A stretch of 64,000 nt of DNA. Origin: Clostridiales bacterium (GTDB taxonomy: Bacteria > Bacillota > Clostridia > Christensenellales > Aristaeellaceae). Shown one piece after another: positions 50,237 through 59,354 of the stretch; the first letter of the stretch is position 1, and every line of letters starts with the position of its first letter. The DNA is taken from assembly GCA_017569285.1 (NCBI GenBank), contig CP069419.1, forward strand, positions 682,001 to 746,000, in the 5' to 3' direction. A program made the translations under genes and the position numbers. The notes beneath the pieces are model-generated. The model made no database searches, was not told the origin of the DNA, and saw only the letters and a program-made list of their open reading frames with translations.

Positions 50237-51992
50237 GATCCTCGCCTCCCTTCGTCTGGGAATCATGGACCTCGCGGTAGATTTCGCAGCGTGCAAGCAG
50301 TTCCTCATGGGTGCCTGCGTCAACCACCCGGCCGTTGTCCAGCACGATGATCAGGTCTGCGTCCTTCACGGATGCCACCCGCTGCGCGATGATCAGTTTG
50401 GTTGTGTCGGGAATGTAGCTGCGGAAGCCCGCGCGGATCAGGGAATCCGTCTTGGTGTCCACTGCGCTGGTGCTGTCGTCCAGGATCAGGATCTTCGGCT
50501 TTTTCAGCAGGGCCCGCGCAATGCACAGCCGCTGCTTCTGTCCGCCGGACACGTTCGTGCCGCCCTGCTCAATCCAGGTGTCATACTTGTCCGGGAAATC
50601 CTGGATAAAGGAATCCGCCTGGGCCAGCCGGCACGCTTCCTCGATTTCCGCATCCGTCGCATTCTCGTTGCCCCAGCGCAGGTTGTCCTTGATCGTCCCG
50701 CTGAACAGTTCATTCTTCTGCAGTACCATGGCCACGCTGTCCCGCAGCGCAGTCAGGTCATATTTCCGCGTGTCAATTCCACCGACGCGCACCGCGCCGT
50801 CCTTCACGTCATACAGGCGCGGAATCAGCTGCACCATCGAGGACTTGCCGCTGCCGGTACCGCCCAGGATGCCCACCACCGCGCCGGACGGGATGTGCAC
50901 GTCGATATCGCTCAGCGTATCCCGTTCGCTCCGGCTGGCGTAGCTGAAATTCACATGGTCAAAGTCGATGGATCCGTCCCGGATCTCCGTTACCGCGTCC
51001 TCCGGGGAAACAATGTCCGTCTTCTCGTCCAGCACTTCCACAATCCGCTGTGCGGAGGCCCGGCTCATGGTGATCATCAGGAAAACCATGGATACCATCA
51101 TCAGGCTGGACAGGATCTGGATCACATAGGTAATCAGGCTCATCAGCTGGCCGGTGGTCATGCCGGCGGCCGGGTTGTTGCCCGAAGCGATGATTGCCTT
51201 CGCGCCCAGCCAGGAAATCAGCAGCGTGCAGGTGTAGATGCACACCATCATCAGCGGTGACATCAGCGCGATGTTCTTCTCCGCCTTGATGAAATCCCGG
51301 TAGATGGATCCGGATATCCCGTTGAACTTTTCCACCTCGTAGTCTTCGCGCACGAAGCTCTTCACCACGCGCACGCCGCGGAGGTTTTCCTGCACCACAT
51401 TGTTCAGCTTGTCGTAGGTCTGGAACACCCGGCGGAAAATCGGGTGCGTCCGCGTCATGATCAGAGCGATTCCCAGTGCCAGCACCGGAATGGTATACAC
51501 AAACACCATGGAAATCCGGGCGTTGATCGTCATCGCCATGATCATGGAGAAAATCAGCGTCAGCGGTGCCCGCACCGCCATGCGCAGGATCATCTGGAAG
51601 CTGTTCTGCACATTGCTCACGTCGGTCGTCAGCCGGGTAATGATGGAGCTGGTGCTGAATTTGTCAATATTGGAAAAGGAGTAATCCTGGATGGTGTAGT
51701 ACATGTCATGCCGCAGGTTCCGGGCAAACCCGGCGGAGGCGACAGCCGCCATCCGGCCGCTCATCACGCCGGATACCAGCGAAACAAACGCGGTCACCAG
51801 CAGGGCTCCTCCGTACAGCAGGATGTTTTCCATGCTGCCGCTGCCGCCGTTGCCCTGGATACCCCGGTCGATCAGCCAGCTCATAATCAGCGGAATCAGC
51901 GCTTCCATTGCCACCTCGCCCACCATAAACAGGGGCGTGGCAACGGCCTGCCTCTTGTATTGGCGGACCCTTGCCGCCAGTTTCTTGATCAT
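50229..51992 (-). CDS. heterodimeric ABC exporter, degenerate-site subunit
   Basis: 587 residues: six-helix exporter domain (about 15-310) and ATPase with GGTGSGKSS (about 378) and a normal signature VSGGQ. Walker B is ILILDDSTSA, with Asp in place of the catalytic Glu, and the H-loop reads AQRVA instead of AHR. So it contributes the non-hydrolysing site of a heterodimer. It is the first gene of its operon, with a good promoter at 52035-52063, and is translationally coupled to the second subunit by an 8-bp overlap. Confidence 0.92.
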   Translation of the reverse strand: MIKKLAARVRQYKRQAVATPLFMVGEVAMEALIPLIMSWLIDRGIQGNGGSGSMENILLYGGALLVTAFVSLVSGVMSGRMAAVASAGFARNLRHDMYYTIQDYSFSNIDKFSTSSIITRLTTDVSNVQNSFQMILRMAVRAPLTLIFSMIMAMTINARISMVFVYTIPVLALGIALIMTRTHPIFRRVFQTYDKLNNVVQENLRGVRVVKSFVREDYEVEKFNGISGSIYRDFIKAEKNIALMSPLMMVCIYTCTLLISWLGAKAIIASGNNPAAGMTTGQLMSLITYVIQILSSLMMVSMVFLMITMSRASAQRIVEVLDEKTDIVSPEDAVTEIRDGSIDFDHVNFSYASRSERDTLSDIDVHIPSGAVVGILGGTGSGKSSMVQLIPRLYDVKDGAVRVGGIDTRKYDLTALRDSVAMVLQKNELFSGTIKDNLRWGNENATDAEIEEACRLAQADSFIQDFPDKYDTWIEQGGTNVSGGQKQRLCIARALLKKPKILILDDSTSAVDTKTDSLIRAGFRSYIPDTTKLIIAQRVASVKDADLIIVLDNGRVVDAGTHEELLARCEIYREVHDSQTKGGEDHE

Positions 51993-52034
51993 CGGCTTTG
52001 TTTCCTTCCTTGTATATAAGACTGCATACAGATA

Positions 52035-52063
52035 ATTCTATCATACGAAAGTGCACGAATCAA
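52035..52063 (-). promoter_or_regulatory. promoter for ABC exporter operon
   Basis: On the minus strand TTGATT (52058-52063), 17 bp, TAGAAT (52035-52040), about 43 bp upstream of the first gene. Confidence 0.7.
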
Positions 52064-52121
52064 GGGATTCATTTCCGGATGGATTCCTGTTTTTCCGGTG
52101 GTCTCATTTTGGTTTTTTCAC

Positions 52122-52150
52122 TTGTTCCTTTTCCTGCGTAGTGGTAAAAT
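52122..52150 (+). promoter_or_regulatory. promoter for metY and the Mrp-like cluster
   Basis: TTGTTC (52122-52127), 17 bp, TAAAAT (52145-52150), 37 bp upstream of the chosen metY start. The leader is too short for an S-box or T-box. Confidence 0.65.
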
Positions 52151-52187
52151 ATTTTGGATTGAAATCTTTCAGAGGAGGACGATTTCC

Positions 52188-53459
52188 ATGCCGAACATTG
52201 AAACGCTCTGTGTCCAGGCCGGGTATACGCCGGGGAACGGAGAACCCCGCCAGATCCCGATCATCCAGTCCACCACCTTCAAGTACAACACCAGCGAGGA
52301 TATGGGCAAACTCTTCGACCTGGAGGCTTCCGGTTATTTCTACACCCGCCTTCAGAATCCGACCAACGATATGGTCGCCGCGAAGATCTGCGCCATGGAA
52401 GGCGGTACTGCCGCGATGCTGACCTCTTCCGGCCAGGCCGCGAACTTCTTTGCTGTTTTCAATATTGCCACTGCCGGGGACCATGTGGTCGCTTCTTCCG
52501 CCATTTACGGCGGCACCTACAATCTCTTTGCCGTCACCATGCGGAAGATGGGTGTGGAATTCACCTTCCTCTCCCCGGACTGCACGGCGGAAGAACTGGA
52601 TGCGGCTTTCCGGCCCAACACCAAAGCGGTTTTCGGCGAAACCATCGCCAACCCCGCCCTGACTGTTCTCGATATCGAAAAGTTCGCGGATGCTGCGCAC
52701 CGTCACGGCGTGCCGCTCATTATTGACAACACCTTCGCCACTCCCGTCAATTGCCGGCCGATTGAATGGGGCGCGGATATCGTCACCCATTCCACCACCA
52801 AATATATGGACGGCCACGGCGCTGCCGTCGGCGGCTGCATCGTGGACAGCGGAAAGTTCAACTGGATGGCGGACCCGGAAAAATTCTCCGGCCTCACCAC
52901 CCCGGATGACAGCTATCACGGAATCGTATACGCGGAGAAATTCGGCCTGGCCGGTGCCTTCATCACCAAGGCAACCGCCCAGCTGATGCGTGACTTCGGT
53001 TCCATCCAGAGTCCGCAGAACGCGTTCCTGCTCAACCTCGGCCTGGAAAGTCTGCATGTCCGTATGAAGCGTCACTGTGAAAACGCCCAGGCTGTCGCGG
53101 AATTCCTGGCTTCAAATGAAAACGTCTCCTGGGTCCGCTACTGCGGCCTGCCGGGGGATAAATACTACAGCCTCGCGCAGAAATACCTGCCCAACGGTTC
53201 CTGCGGCGTCGTTTCTTTTGGCGTAAAGGGCGGCCGCAAAGCAGCGGAAGCCGTCATGAAAAAGCTGAAGCTGATCGCGATCGAAACCCATGTCGCGGAT
53301 GCCCGCTCCTGCTGCCTGCATCCCGCCTCCGCCACCCACCGCCAGATGAATGATGAGGAGCTGAAGGCCGCCGGTATTTCTCCGGACCTTATCCGCCTGA
53401 GCGTCGGCCTGGAAAGTGCCGAAGACCTGATTGCGGATCTTGCGCAGGCACTCGCTTAA
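52188..53459 (+). CDS. metY: O-acetylhomoserine sulfhydrylase
   Basis: 423 residues from the ATG at 52188, which has AGAGGAGG upstream; the frame is open 90 bp further but that part lies over the promoter. PLP enzyme of Cys/Met metabolism: makes homocysteine from O-acetylhomoserine and sulfide. The PLP Lys is in THSTTKYMDGHG (about 208), with YTRLQNPTND (about 56-65) and TSSGQAANF marking the OAH sulfhydrylase branch rather than methionine gamma-lyase. It is followed after 39 bp, without a terminator, by the first antiporter gene. Confidence 0.93.
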   Translation: MPNIETLCVQAGYTPGNGEPRQIPIIQSTTFKYNTSEDMGKLFDLEASGYFYTRLQNPTNDMVAAKICAMEGGTAAMLTSSGQAANFFAVFNIATAGDHVVASSAIYGGTYNLFAVTMRKMGVEFTFLSPDCTAEELDAAFRPNTKAVFGETIANPALTVLDIEKFADAAHRHGVPLIIDNTFATPVNCRPIEWGADIVTHSTTKYMDGHGAAVGGCIVDSGKFNWMADPEKFSGLTTPDDSYHGIVYAEKFGLAGAFITKATAQLMRDFGSIQSPQNAFLLNLGLESLHVRMKRHCENAQAVAEFLASNENVSWVRYCGLPGDKYYSLAQKYLPNGSCGVVSFGVKGGRKAAEAVMKKLKLIAIETHVADARSCCLHPASATHRQMNDEELKAAGISPDLIRLSVGLESAEDLIADLAQALA

Positions 53460-53498
53460 CCGTACTCAATTCACCATTCCCGGAAAGGAGGGTAACCC

Positions 53499-53960
53499 AT
53501 GGTGCTTGCGCTGTTCGTTCTCTGGATGCTGCTGGAGGGCCGCTGGACCGTTGAAATTGTGGTGACCGGCATCGTCCTCAGTGCCCTTATCTGGCTGTTC
53601 TGCTGGAAGTTCCTGGATTATTCTCCCCGCCGGGAATGGGAGTTCATCCGCCGTCTTCCCCGGGCAGTTGGTTACCTGGCCTGGCTGATCGGCCAGATCT
53701 TCATTGCCGGTTTCAAAACGATGACCCGCATCTGGTCCGGCCGGGAGATCCAGCCCCACCTGATCAGCTTCCGGACCGCGCTGCGCACGGATACCGGCAG
53801 GGTGCTGCTGTCCCAGTCCATTACCCTCACGCCGGGTACACTCACCGTGGACCAGCGGGACGGACGGTTCCTCGTCCACGCCCTGGATGATGCCTTTACG
53901 GAAGGCCTCCGGGATTCGGAAATGGAAAAGCGGATCCGGCGGCTGGAAAACAACGGATAA
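53499..53960 (+). CDS. mnhE: Mrp-type Na+/H+ antiporter subunit E
   Basis: 153 residues, the usual MrpE/MnhE size. N-terminal hydrophobic helices (about 1-37) and LPRAVGYLAWLIGQIFIAGFKTM-like segment (about 53-75), then a cytosolic domain with SQSITLTPGTLTVDQRDG, a signature of the family. Membrane subunit of a multi-subunit cation/proton antiporter, needed for assembly. GGAAAGGAGGGT precedes the start. First gene of the ten-gene cluster. Confidence 0.92.
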   Translation: MVLALFVLWMLLEGRWTVEIVVTGIVLSALIWLFCWKFLDYSPRREWEFIRRLPRAVGYLAWLIGQIFIAGFKTMTRIWSGREIQPHLISFRTALRTDTGRVLLSQSITLTPGTLTVDQRDGRFLVHALDDAFTEGLRDSEMEKRIRRLENNG

Positions 53961-53995
53961 TCCCGCAAACAGATCAGGAAAGGAGGAATCGGCGG

Positions 53996-54322
53996 ATGAC
54001 GGTGGATCAGGCATACCGCATTCTGTATGTGATCGCAGCCGCAGTCATCGGCGGGCTGCTGGTATTCGTGTTCCTGCGGACCGTGCTCGGTCCACGTATT
54101 GCGGACCGGGTTGTGGCGGTCAATCTCACCGGCACGCTGGTAACCCTGCTGATCTGCGTGCTGGCTTACCTGATGGCGGAAGACTACCTGGTGGACATCT
54201 CCCTGATCTACACGACACTGAGCTTTCTCGCCGTGGTTCTCCTGACCAAGATCTATATGGGTGTCTACCGCCAGAAGCGGCATCAGGAAAAAACCGGAGG
54301 GGAGGATGCGCACGATGCTTGA
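53996..54322 (+). CDS. mnhF: Mrp-type antiporter subunit F
   Basis: 108 residues with three helices (about 8-28, 36-58, 66-88). RTVLGPRIADRVVAVNLTGT (about 28-47) is the MrpF family signature. Small membrane subunit implicated in cation or bile-salt handling in other Mrp complexes. It lies 35 bp after subunit E and overlaps the chosen start of subunit G by 8 bp. Confidence 0.92.
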   Translation: MTVDQAYRILYVIAAAVIGGLLVFVFLRTVLGPRIADRVVAVNLTGTLVTLLICVLAYLMAEDYLVDISLIYTTLSFLAVVLLTKIYMGVYRQKRHQEKTGGEDAHDA

Positions 54323-54683
54323 CTGGATTCGTTTCGCGCTCTCCGCGGTGCTTACGGTGTTCGGCCTGTTTGTGCTGGTCACCGCCACGCTGGGTCTCTT
54401 CCGTTTCCATTATGTGCTCAACCGGATTCACGCCACCGCCCTGGCGGATACGCTGGCAGTCCTGACCATCCTGGCCGGGCTGGCGCTCGCCTGGGGTTTT
54501 ACGCCGGTTACCCTGAAGTTGCTGGCTGTCGTGGCCTTCCTCTGGCTCACCAGTCCGGTAGCCTCGCATCTGATCGGCCGGCTGGAGGTCACGGTCAACG
54601 ACCAGCTTCCGCAGGAAATGCAGGTGGAGGACAGCCGTTTTGTGGCCATTGAAAAAGAAGCGGATCAGGAGGTGCGCAGATGA
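54315..54683 (+). CDS. mnhG: Mrp-type antiporter subunit G
   Basis: 122 residues from the ATG at 54315, which has GGGGAGG nine bases upstream and yields the family's usual beginning. An ATG at 54306 directly abuts that site and is less likely. Three helices, with ATLGLFRFHYVLNRIHATALADTL (about 20-44) as the MrpG/PhaG signature. Overlaps subunit F by 8 bp and the next gene by 4 bp (ATGA), so translation is coupled. Confidence 0.9.
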   Translation: MLDWIRFALSAVLTVFGLFVLVTATLGLFRFHYVLNRIHATALADTLAVLTILAGLALAWGFTPVTLKLLAVVAFLWLTSPVASHLIGRLEVTVNDQLPQEMQVEDSRFVAIEKEADQEVRR

Positions 54684-54952
54684 ACGTACTGATGATCCTG
54701 CTGCTGGTCCTGATCATATCCTGCGCCGTCTGCGTCGCGTTCACCAAAAACCTGCTGGTGGCCGCCGTTGTCTTTATGACCCAGAGCCTCCTGCTGAGCC
54801 TGGTCTGGATTCTCCTGCAGTCTCCGGATCTCGGCATCACGGAGGCGGCCGTCGGTGCGGGGATCGACAGTCTGCTGCTCTTTGTCGCGCTCAAGAAAAT
54901 CCATGCAATCCACCGGGAGCACGGCAGCCGGACGAAGGAGGCGGATCTATGA
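54680..54952 (+). CDS. MbhD-like subunit (DUF4040 domain)
   Basis: 90 residues with three short helices. It matches the DUF4040/MbhD type, corresponding to part of the C-terminal region of classical MrpA, here made as a separate small subunit as in membrane-bound hydrogenase (Mbh) operons. The segment SPDLGITEAAVGAGIDSLLLFVAL (about 48-71) with its buried Glu is the conserved core. ATGA overlaps on both sides. Confidence 0.88.
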   Translation: MNVLMILLLVLIISCAVCVAFTKNLLVAAVVFMTQSLLLSLVWILLQSPDLGITEAAVGAGIDSLLLFVALKKIHAIHREHGSRTKEADL

Positions 54953-55899
54953 GTAAACTCACGGAACGTCTTCGCCGGATGCTGCACGCGGATGACCGGC
55001 TCGACCGGGAAATGGCCGCTGAATGGGAGGATGCTCCCGCCGGACAGCCGGCTCCCCTGCCGCCGCAGGAGGAAGAAGCGGATAAACCGGCCGAACAGCC
55101 AGACTGGTGGATTACCGTCCCCTTCCGCCAGGGCAAAGGCCTTCGCCGTCTGCTGGTGGTGCTGTCCGTCCTGCTGTGCGTGGGAATTATCGGTATTCTG
55201 GTGATTACCGCGCAGTATCTTCCGCCTTTCGGCCATCCGGAAAATCCTGCCAACAATGAGGTCTCCCGCCGATATATCGAAAACGGTATGGAGGAAACCG
55301 GTGCGGTCAACATCGTAGCCGGTATGATCCTGGATTACCGTGCTTTCGATACACTCGGCGAGAGCAATGTCCTGTTCACCGCCGTCTGTGCGGTCATGCT
55401 GCTGCTCCGGGTAACGGCGGACAAGCGTCGCAGTGCTGCCTATCAGCTGGTGCTGGAAACGGACGACCGCATGTACGAGCCGAAAAACGACCTGATCCTT
55501 CAGAAGGTTGCGCGCCTGCTCATCCCGTGCATTCTGCTCCTGGGCATGTATATCATCCTGAACGGCCACCTGTCTCCCGGAGGTGGTTTCTCCGGCGGTG
55601 CCGTCATGGGAGCCGGGCTGATCCTGATGCTCAATGCCTACGGTTTCCGCCGGATGGAACGTTTCTTTACCATCCGTCTTTTCCGCGCGGTCACGGTATG
55701 TGCGCTGAGCTTTTATGCCCTCAGCAAGGCATATTCCTTCTTCACCGGCGCCAATCACCTGCCCAGCATCATCACGCCGGGTACGCCGGGCATGATTTTC
55801 TCTGCCGGGCTGATCCCCTACCTGAACATCGCGGTGGGGCTGGTGGTCTGCTGCACCATCTATTCCCTGTACACACTGTTCCGAAAGGGGGACCTGTAA
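54949..55899 (+). CDS. fused MbhE-like and MnhB subunit
   Basis: 316 residues from the ATG at 54949, overlapping the previous stop (ATGA). An unusual charged, Pro-rich cytosolic extension (1-60) precedes an MbhE-like part: helix about 65-84, then NEVSRRYIENGMEETGAVNIVAGMILDYRAFDT-type segment (about 100-133), the hallmark of MbhE and the MrpA C-terminus. The second half (about 180-316) is MnhB, with LNGHLSPGGGFSGGAVMGAGLI (about 204-225). It combines in one chain what Mbh operons make as two and Mrp as MrpA-end plus MrpB. Confidence 0.88.
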   Translation: MSKLTERLRRMLHADDRLDREMAAEWEDAPAGQPAPLPPQEEEADKPAEQPDWWITVPFRQGKGLRRLLVVLSVLLCVGIIGILVITAQYLPPFGHPENPANNEVSRRYIENGMEETGAVNIVAGMILDYRAFDTLGESNVLFTAVCAVMLLLRVTADKRRSAAYQLVLETDDRMYEPKNDLILQKVARLLIPCILLLGMYIILNGHLSPGGGFSGGAVMGAGLILMLNAYGFRRMERFFTIRLFRAVTVCALSFYALSKAYSFFTGANHLPSIITPGTPGMIFSAGLIPYLNIAVGLVVCCTIYSLYTLFRKGDL

Positions 55900-55900
55900 G

Positions 55901-56305
55901 ATGACCCTGTTCGGAATTGACTTCACTAATTATGTGGAGCTGGCCGCCATGATCCTGTTCGGCATCGGGCTGGTGCTGCTCCTGGTGGACAAAAACCTGA
56001 TCAAGAAGAACATCGCCTTTGCCATGACGGACAGCGCAATCTACCTGTTCCTGGCCGCAAAGGGGTATATCTTCGGCCGCCGGGCCCCGATTGTTGAAAA
56101 CGGCGTGACCTCCATGGAGGCATATATCAACCCGATTCCGGCCGGTCTTGTGCTGACGGGGATCGTTGTGTCGGTTGCCTGCTCCGCCGTCATGCTGGCG
56201 CTCACGGTCCGGCTGTACCGCCGGTATCACAGCCTGGATATTGATGAAATTATCGCCCTGTCGCAGAAGGAACGGGATCAGGACGGAACAGGAGGGAATG
56301 CATGA
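55901..56305 (+). CDS. mnhC: Mrp subunit C / NuoK-like
   Basis: 134 residues with three helices (about 10-32, 40-58, 78-104). NuoK-like fold with Glu in VELAAMILFGIGLVLLL (about 13) and the conserved NLIKKNIAFAMTDSAIYLF segment (about 35-53). It forms part of the proton path next to the antiporter-like subunits. It starts 1 bp after the previous stop and overlaps the next gene by 4 bp. Confidence 0.92.
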   Translation: MTLFGIDFTNYVELAAMILFGIGLVLLLVDKNLIKKNIAFAMTDSAIYLFLAAKGYIFGRRAPIVENGVTSMEAYINPIPAGLVLTGIVVSVACSAVMLALTVRLYRRYHSLDIDEIIALSQKERDQDGTGGNA

Positions 56306-57792
56306 GCCTGTGGCAGTCGATTCCCTTTGCCTGTATCCTGCTTCCGCTGGCCGCGGCGGCGCTGACGGCTGCGCTTCCCACCCGGCGCGCACGGTATGTC
56401 ACCGGCTTTGTCCTGCTGGTTCAGACGGTGCTTTCCGCCCTGTTGGTGGCGCAGATGGCTTCCGGCAATGAAAGCTACGTATACATGATGGGCCATTATC
56501 CGGCTCCCTGGGGCAATGAAATCCGTGTCGGCCTGCTGGAGTCGGTCATCGGCCTGTTCTTCTCCCTGGTCATGACGCTGAGCGTCCTGGGCGGCCTGTT
56601 CGTCCTGGAGCAGGAGCTCCTGCGCGACCGCCATTCCCTGATGTCGGCCCTGCTGCTGCTTCTTTCCTCCGCGCTGCAGGCGGAGGTGTATACCAACGAC
56701 CTGTTTACCGCCTATGTGTTCGTGGAAATCATGACCATCTCGGCCGTCAGCCTGATCGCCGCGCATGACACCGGCCGCGGGCAGGTGGCCGCCATGCGGT
56801 ACCTGATCATGAACCTGATCGGTTCCGCCCTGTTCCTGCTCAGCATCATCCTGCTGTACGATCTAACGGGGCATCTCCTGATGTCCCCGATCCATGATTC
56901 GGTGGCCGGCCTGCGCAAAAGCGGCGCCTACCGGCTGCCGCTGACCGTCGTTGTCGCGCTGATGTGCGGCGGCCTGGCGATCAAGAGTGCGCTCTGGCCC
57001 TTCCATACCTGGGTGCCGGATGCTTACGGCACTTCCACCCCGGCTGCCTCGGCAATCCTCTCCTCGCTGGTCAGCGAAGGATACGTCTTCCTGATGGTCA
57101 AGCTCATCTGGCGGATGCTCGGTCCGGAAACCATCACCGCCACCCACGTGAATGACGTAATCCTGGTTTTCGGCATCATCGGCATGATTTCCGGCTCCGT
57201 CGGGGCCATCCGCCAGGTGAACATCAAGCGGCTCATCGCCTGGTCCTCCGTCGCCCAGATCGGGTATATGTATATGGGGATCGGACTGGGAACAGCCGCC
57301 GGCCTGGAAGCTGCCTGCTTCCATATCCTGAGCCACGCGGCCGCAAAGGCGCTCCTTTTCCTGTCCGCCAACAGCCTGCACGCCGTCAGCGGCAGCTACC
57401 GGATGGAATATATCCGGGGATCCGGCCGGCGCGCGCCGCTTGCGGCAGCAGCCTTCCTGGTGGGCGCCCTGTCTCTGATCGGCATCCCCTTTACCGCCGG
57501 TTTCGCGTCCAAATGGTTCTTCGCGCAGGCAGGCCTGGCTTACGGCAGCCTGCGGATGATCCTGGTCTTTGCCGCACTGGTCATATCCACCGCGCTGAAT
57601 GTGGTTTATTTCATGGGCGCGGTCATCCGGATCTTCAGCCCCGCGGAAGACGGGCTTTCCCGTCCCGATAAGCGCGTCGGTCCCCTGCGGTATATCGCCC
57701 TGGCCGGCCTGGCCGGCCTGACGGTCCTGCTGGGCTGTATCCCCGGCCGGATTATGGCATGGATTGCCGAAGGTCTGTCCCGCTTCGGCTGA
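56302..57792 (+). CDS. mnhD: antiporter-like proton channel subunit 1 (MnhD/NuoN type)
   Basis: 496 residues, about 14 helices. Proton-channel residues are kept: Glu in FVEIMTISAV (about 140), Lys in GLAIKSALWPFHTWVPDAY (about 231) and Lys in SHAAAKALLF (about 350). This is the subunit most like MrpD. It overlaps subunit C by 4 bp (ATGA), so it belongs to the core complex. The following gap of 51 bp contains no terminator. Confidence 0.9.
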   Translation: MSLWQSIPFACILLPLAAAALTAALPTRRARYVTGFVLLVQTVLSALLVAQMASGNESYVYMMGHYPAPWGNEIRVGLLESVIGLFFSLVMTLSVLGGLFVLEQELLRDRHSLMSALLLLLSSALQAEVYTNDLFTAYVFVEIMTISAVSLIAAHDTGRGQVAAMRYLIMNLIGSALFLLSIILLYDLTGHLLMSPIHDSVAGLRKSGAYRLPLTVVVALMCGGLAIKSALWPFHTWVPDAYGTSTPAASAILSSLVSEGYVFLMVKLIWRMLGPETITATHVNDVILVFGIIGMISGSVGAIRQVNIKRLIAWSSVAQIGYMYMGIGLGTAAGLEAACFHILSHAAAKALLFLSANSLHAVSGSYRMEYIRGSGRRAPLAAAAFLVGALSLIGIPFTAGFASKWFFAQAGLAYGSLRMILVFAALVISTALNVVYFMGAVIRIFSPAEDGLSRPDKRVGPLRYIALAGLAGLTVLLGCIPGRIMAWIAEGLSRFG

Positions 57793-57843
57793 CAAATCCC
57801 CCTGTCGTAAATTCCCCATCAACATGTTTTGTGGAGGTCTGTT

Positions 57844-59337
57844 ATGCTGCCATCCTGGTATCTGTTGGTTCCCATCCTGTTGCCGGTCATCGGCGGTCTG
57901 GTGGTGGGTCTGTGCGATCCGATCGGAAAGAAAGACCGTCCGCGTACATGGTGGACCGGCTCAGTGCTGGCGCTTTCGCTGCTGTCCGTACTGCCGGTGC
58001 TGTTCTCCCCGGCGCTGGAGCTTCCGCTCTTCCGCCTGTCGGACAACCTTCCGGTTTTCCTCCGGTCTGATGATACGGGCAAGTATTTTGCCGCGGTTAT
58101 GTCGTTCGTCTGGTGCATGGCCGGGTTTTATTCCTTCGGCTACCTGAAGGGAGAGGAACACCTTCCCCGCTATTATGCCTTCACCCTCATCACCATGGGC
58201 GTGCTGATGGCGCTGTGTTTCTCCGGCAACATCATCACCTACTACATGTGCTATGAGCTGATGACGCTTCTCACCGTACCGCTTGTCATGCACGAGATGA
58301 CGCCGGATTCCGTGGCAGCCGGCATCAAATACCTGATTTTCTCGGTCATCGGCGCGTCCCTGGTGCTGCTCGGCATCTTCCAGCTGGCGCCGTATATGTC
58401 CTCCTGGAGCTTCGCTCCCGGCGGAATCCTCGATGCGGAAAAAGTAGCCGGCCATGAGAACACCGTCGTTGCCATCGCGCTGATCATGGCGCTCGGTTTC
58501 GGTACCAAGGCGGGTATGTTCCCGCTCCACGGCTGGCTGCCCACGGCCCATCCGGTTGCCCCGGCATCCGCCTCCGCCGTGCTCAGCGGCATCATCACCA
58601 AAGCCGGTGTGCTGGGCATCCTCCGCTCCGTCTATTTCCTCATCGGGCCGGATCTGCTCCGGGGCTCCTGGATGCAGATCACCTGGATGGTCCTGACCCT
58701 GCTCACCGTCTTCATGGGATCGCTGCTGGCCTTCCGGGAAAACCTGCTCAAAAAGCGGCTTGCCTGGTCGTCTGTCAGCCAGGTCAGCTATGTGCTCTTC
58801 GGCCTGTCCACCATGCATCCGGTCGGGGTGGTCGGCGCCCTCCTGCATGTGGCGGCACACGCGCTGATCAAGAACACACTGTTTATGTCCGCCGGCTCCA
58901 TTATCCGGCAGTCGAAGCACACCCGGGTGGAAGAGCTCGAAGGCATCGGGAAGCGGATGCCCGTCACCATGTGGTGCTTTACGCTCGTATCCGTCGGCCT
59001 GGTTGGTATTCCGCCGTGCCTGGGCTTTGTCTCCAAGTGGTACCTGGCGCAGGGCGCCCTGTCCATGAGCGGGGTCCCGGGCTTCTTCTCCTGGCTCGCT
59101 CCGGCCATCCTGCTGATCTCCGCCCTGCTCACCGCGGGCTATCTGCTCACCGTCTCCATCCGCGCCTTCTTCCCCGGCAAAAAGGAGCACACTCCCTCCC
59201 CGGTATGGGAAAAATGTGAGGCGCCGTGGATCATGCTGGTTCCCATGCTGCTGCTCACCGCCCTGTCCATCCTGCTGGGCATTTTCCCCGGCGCCCTGAT
59301 TCGTTTCTTTGAAGGGCTTGCCGGACTTGTCATGTAA
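57844..59337 (+). CDS. antiporter-like proton channel subunit 2
   Basis: 497 residues from the ATG at 57844 (GGAGG six bases upstream; a TTG-started longer frame is less likely). Complex I ND4/ND5-type fold. Glu in CYELMTLLTVPLV (about 142), Lys in GFGTKAGMFPLHGWLPTAHPVAP (about 224) and Lys in AHALIKNTLFMSAG (about 346) are intact. The LLKKRLAWSSVSQVSYVLFGL segment is the usual broken-helix region. Closest in type to MbhH or NuoM-like subunits. Confidence 0.88.
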   Translation: MLPSWYLLVPILLPVIGGLVVGLCDPIGKKDRPRTWWTGSVLALSLLSVLPVLFSPALELPLFRLSDNLPVFLRSDDTGKYFAAVMSFVWCMAGFYSFGYLKGEEHLPRYYAFTLITMGVLMALCFSGNIITYYMCYELMTLLTVPLVMHEMTPDSVAAGIKYLIFSVIGASLVLLGIFQLAPYMSSWSFAPGGILDAEKVAGHENTVVAIALIMALGFGTKAGMFPLHGWLPTAHPVAPASASAVLSGIITKAGVLGILRSVYFLIGPDLLRGSWMQITWMVLTLLTVFMGSLLAFRENLLKKRLAWSSVSQVSYVLFGLSTMHPVGVVGALLHVAAHALIKNTLFMSAGSIIRQSKHTRVEELEGIGKRMPVTMWCFTLVSVGLVGIPPCLGFVSKWYLAQGALSMSGVPGFFSWLAPAILLISALLTAGYLLTVSIRAFFPGKKEHTPSPVWEKCEAPWIMLVPMLLLTALSILLGIFPGALIRFFEGLAGLVM

Positions 59338-59354
59338 TTCACCGCGAGGTTCGT

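Noticed and set aside
52098-52187. Upstream N-terminal extension of metY
   Set aside because: It would overlap the promoter; the ATG at 52188 has AGAGGAGG and gives the normal family N-terminus.
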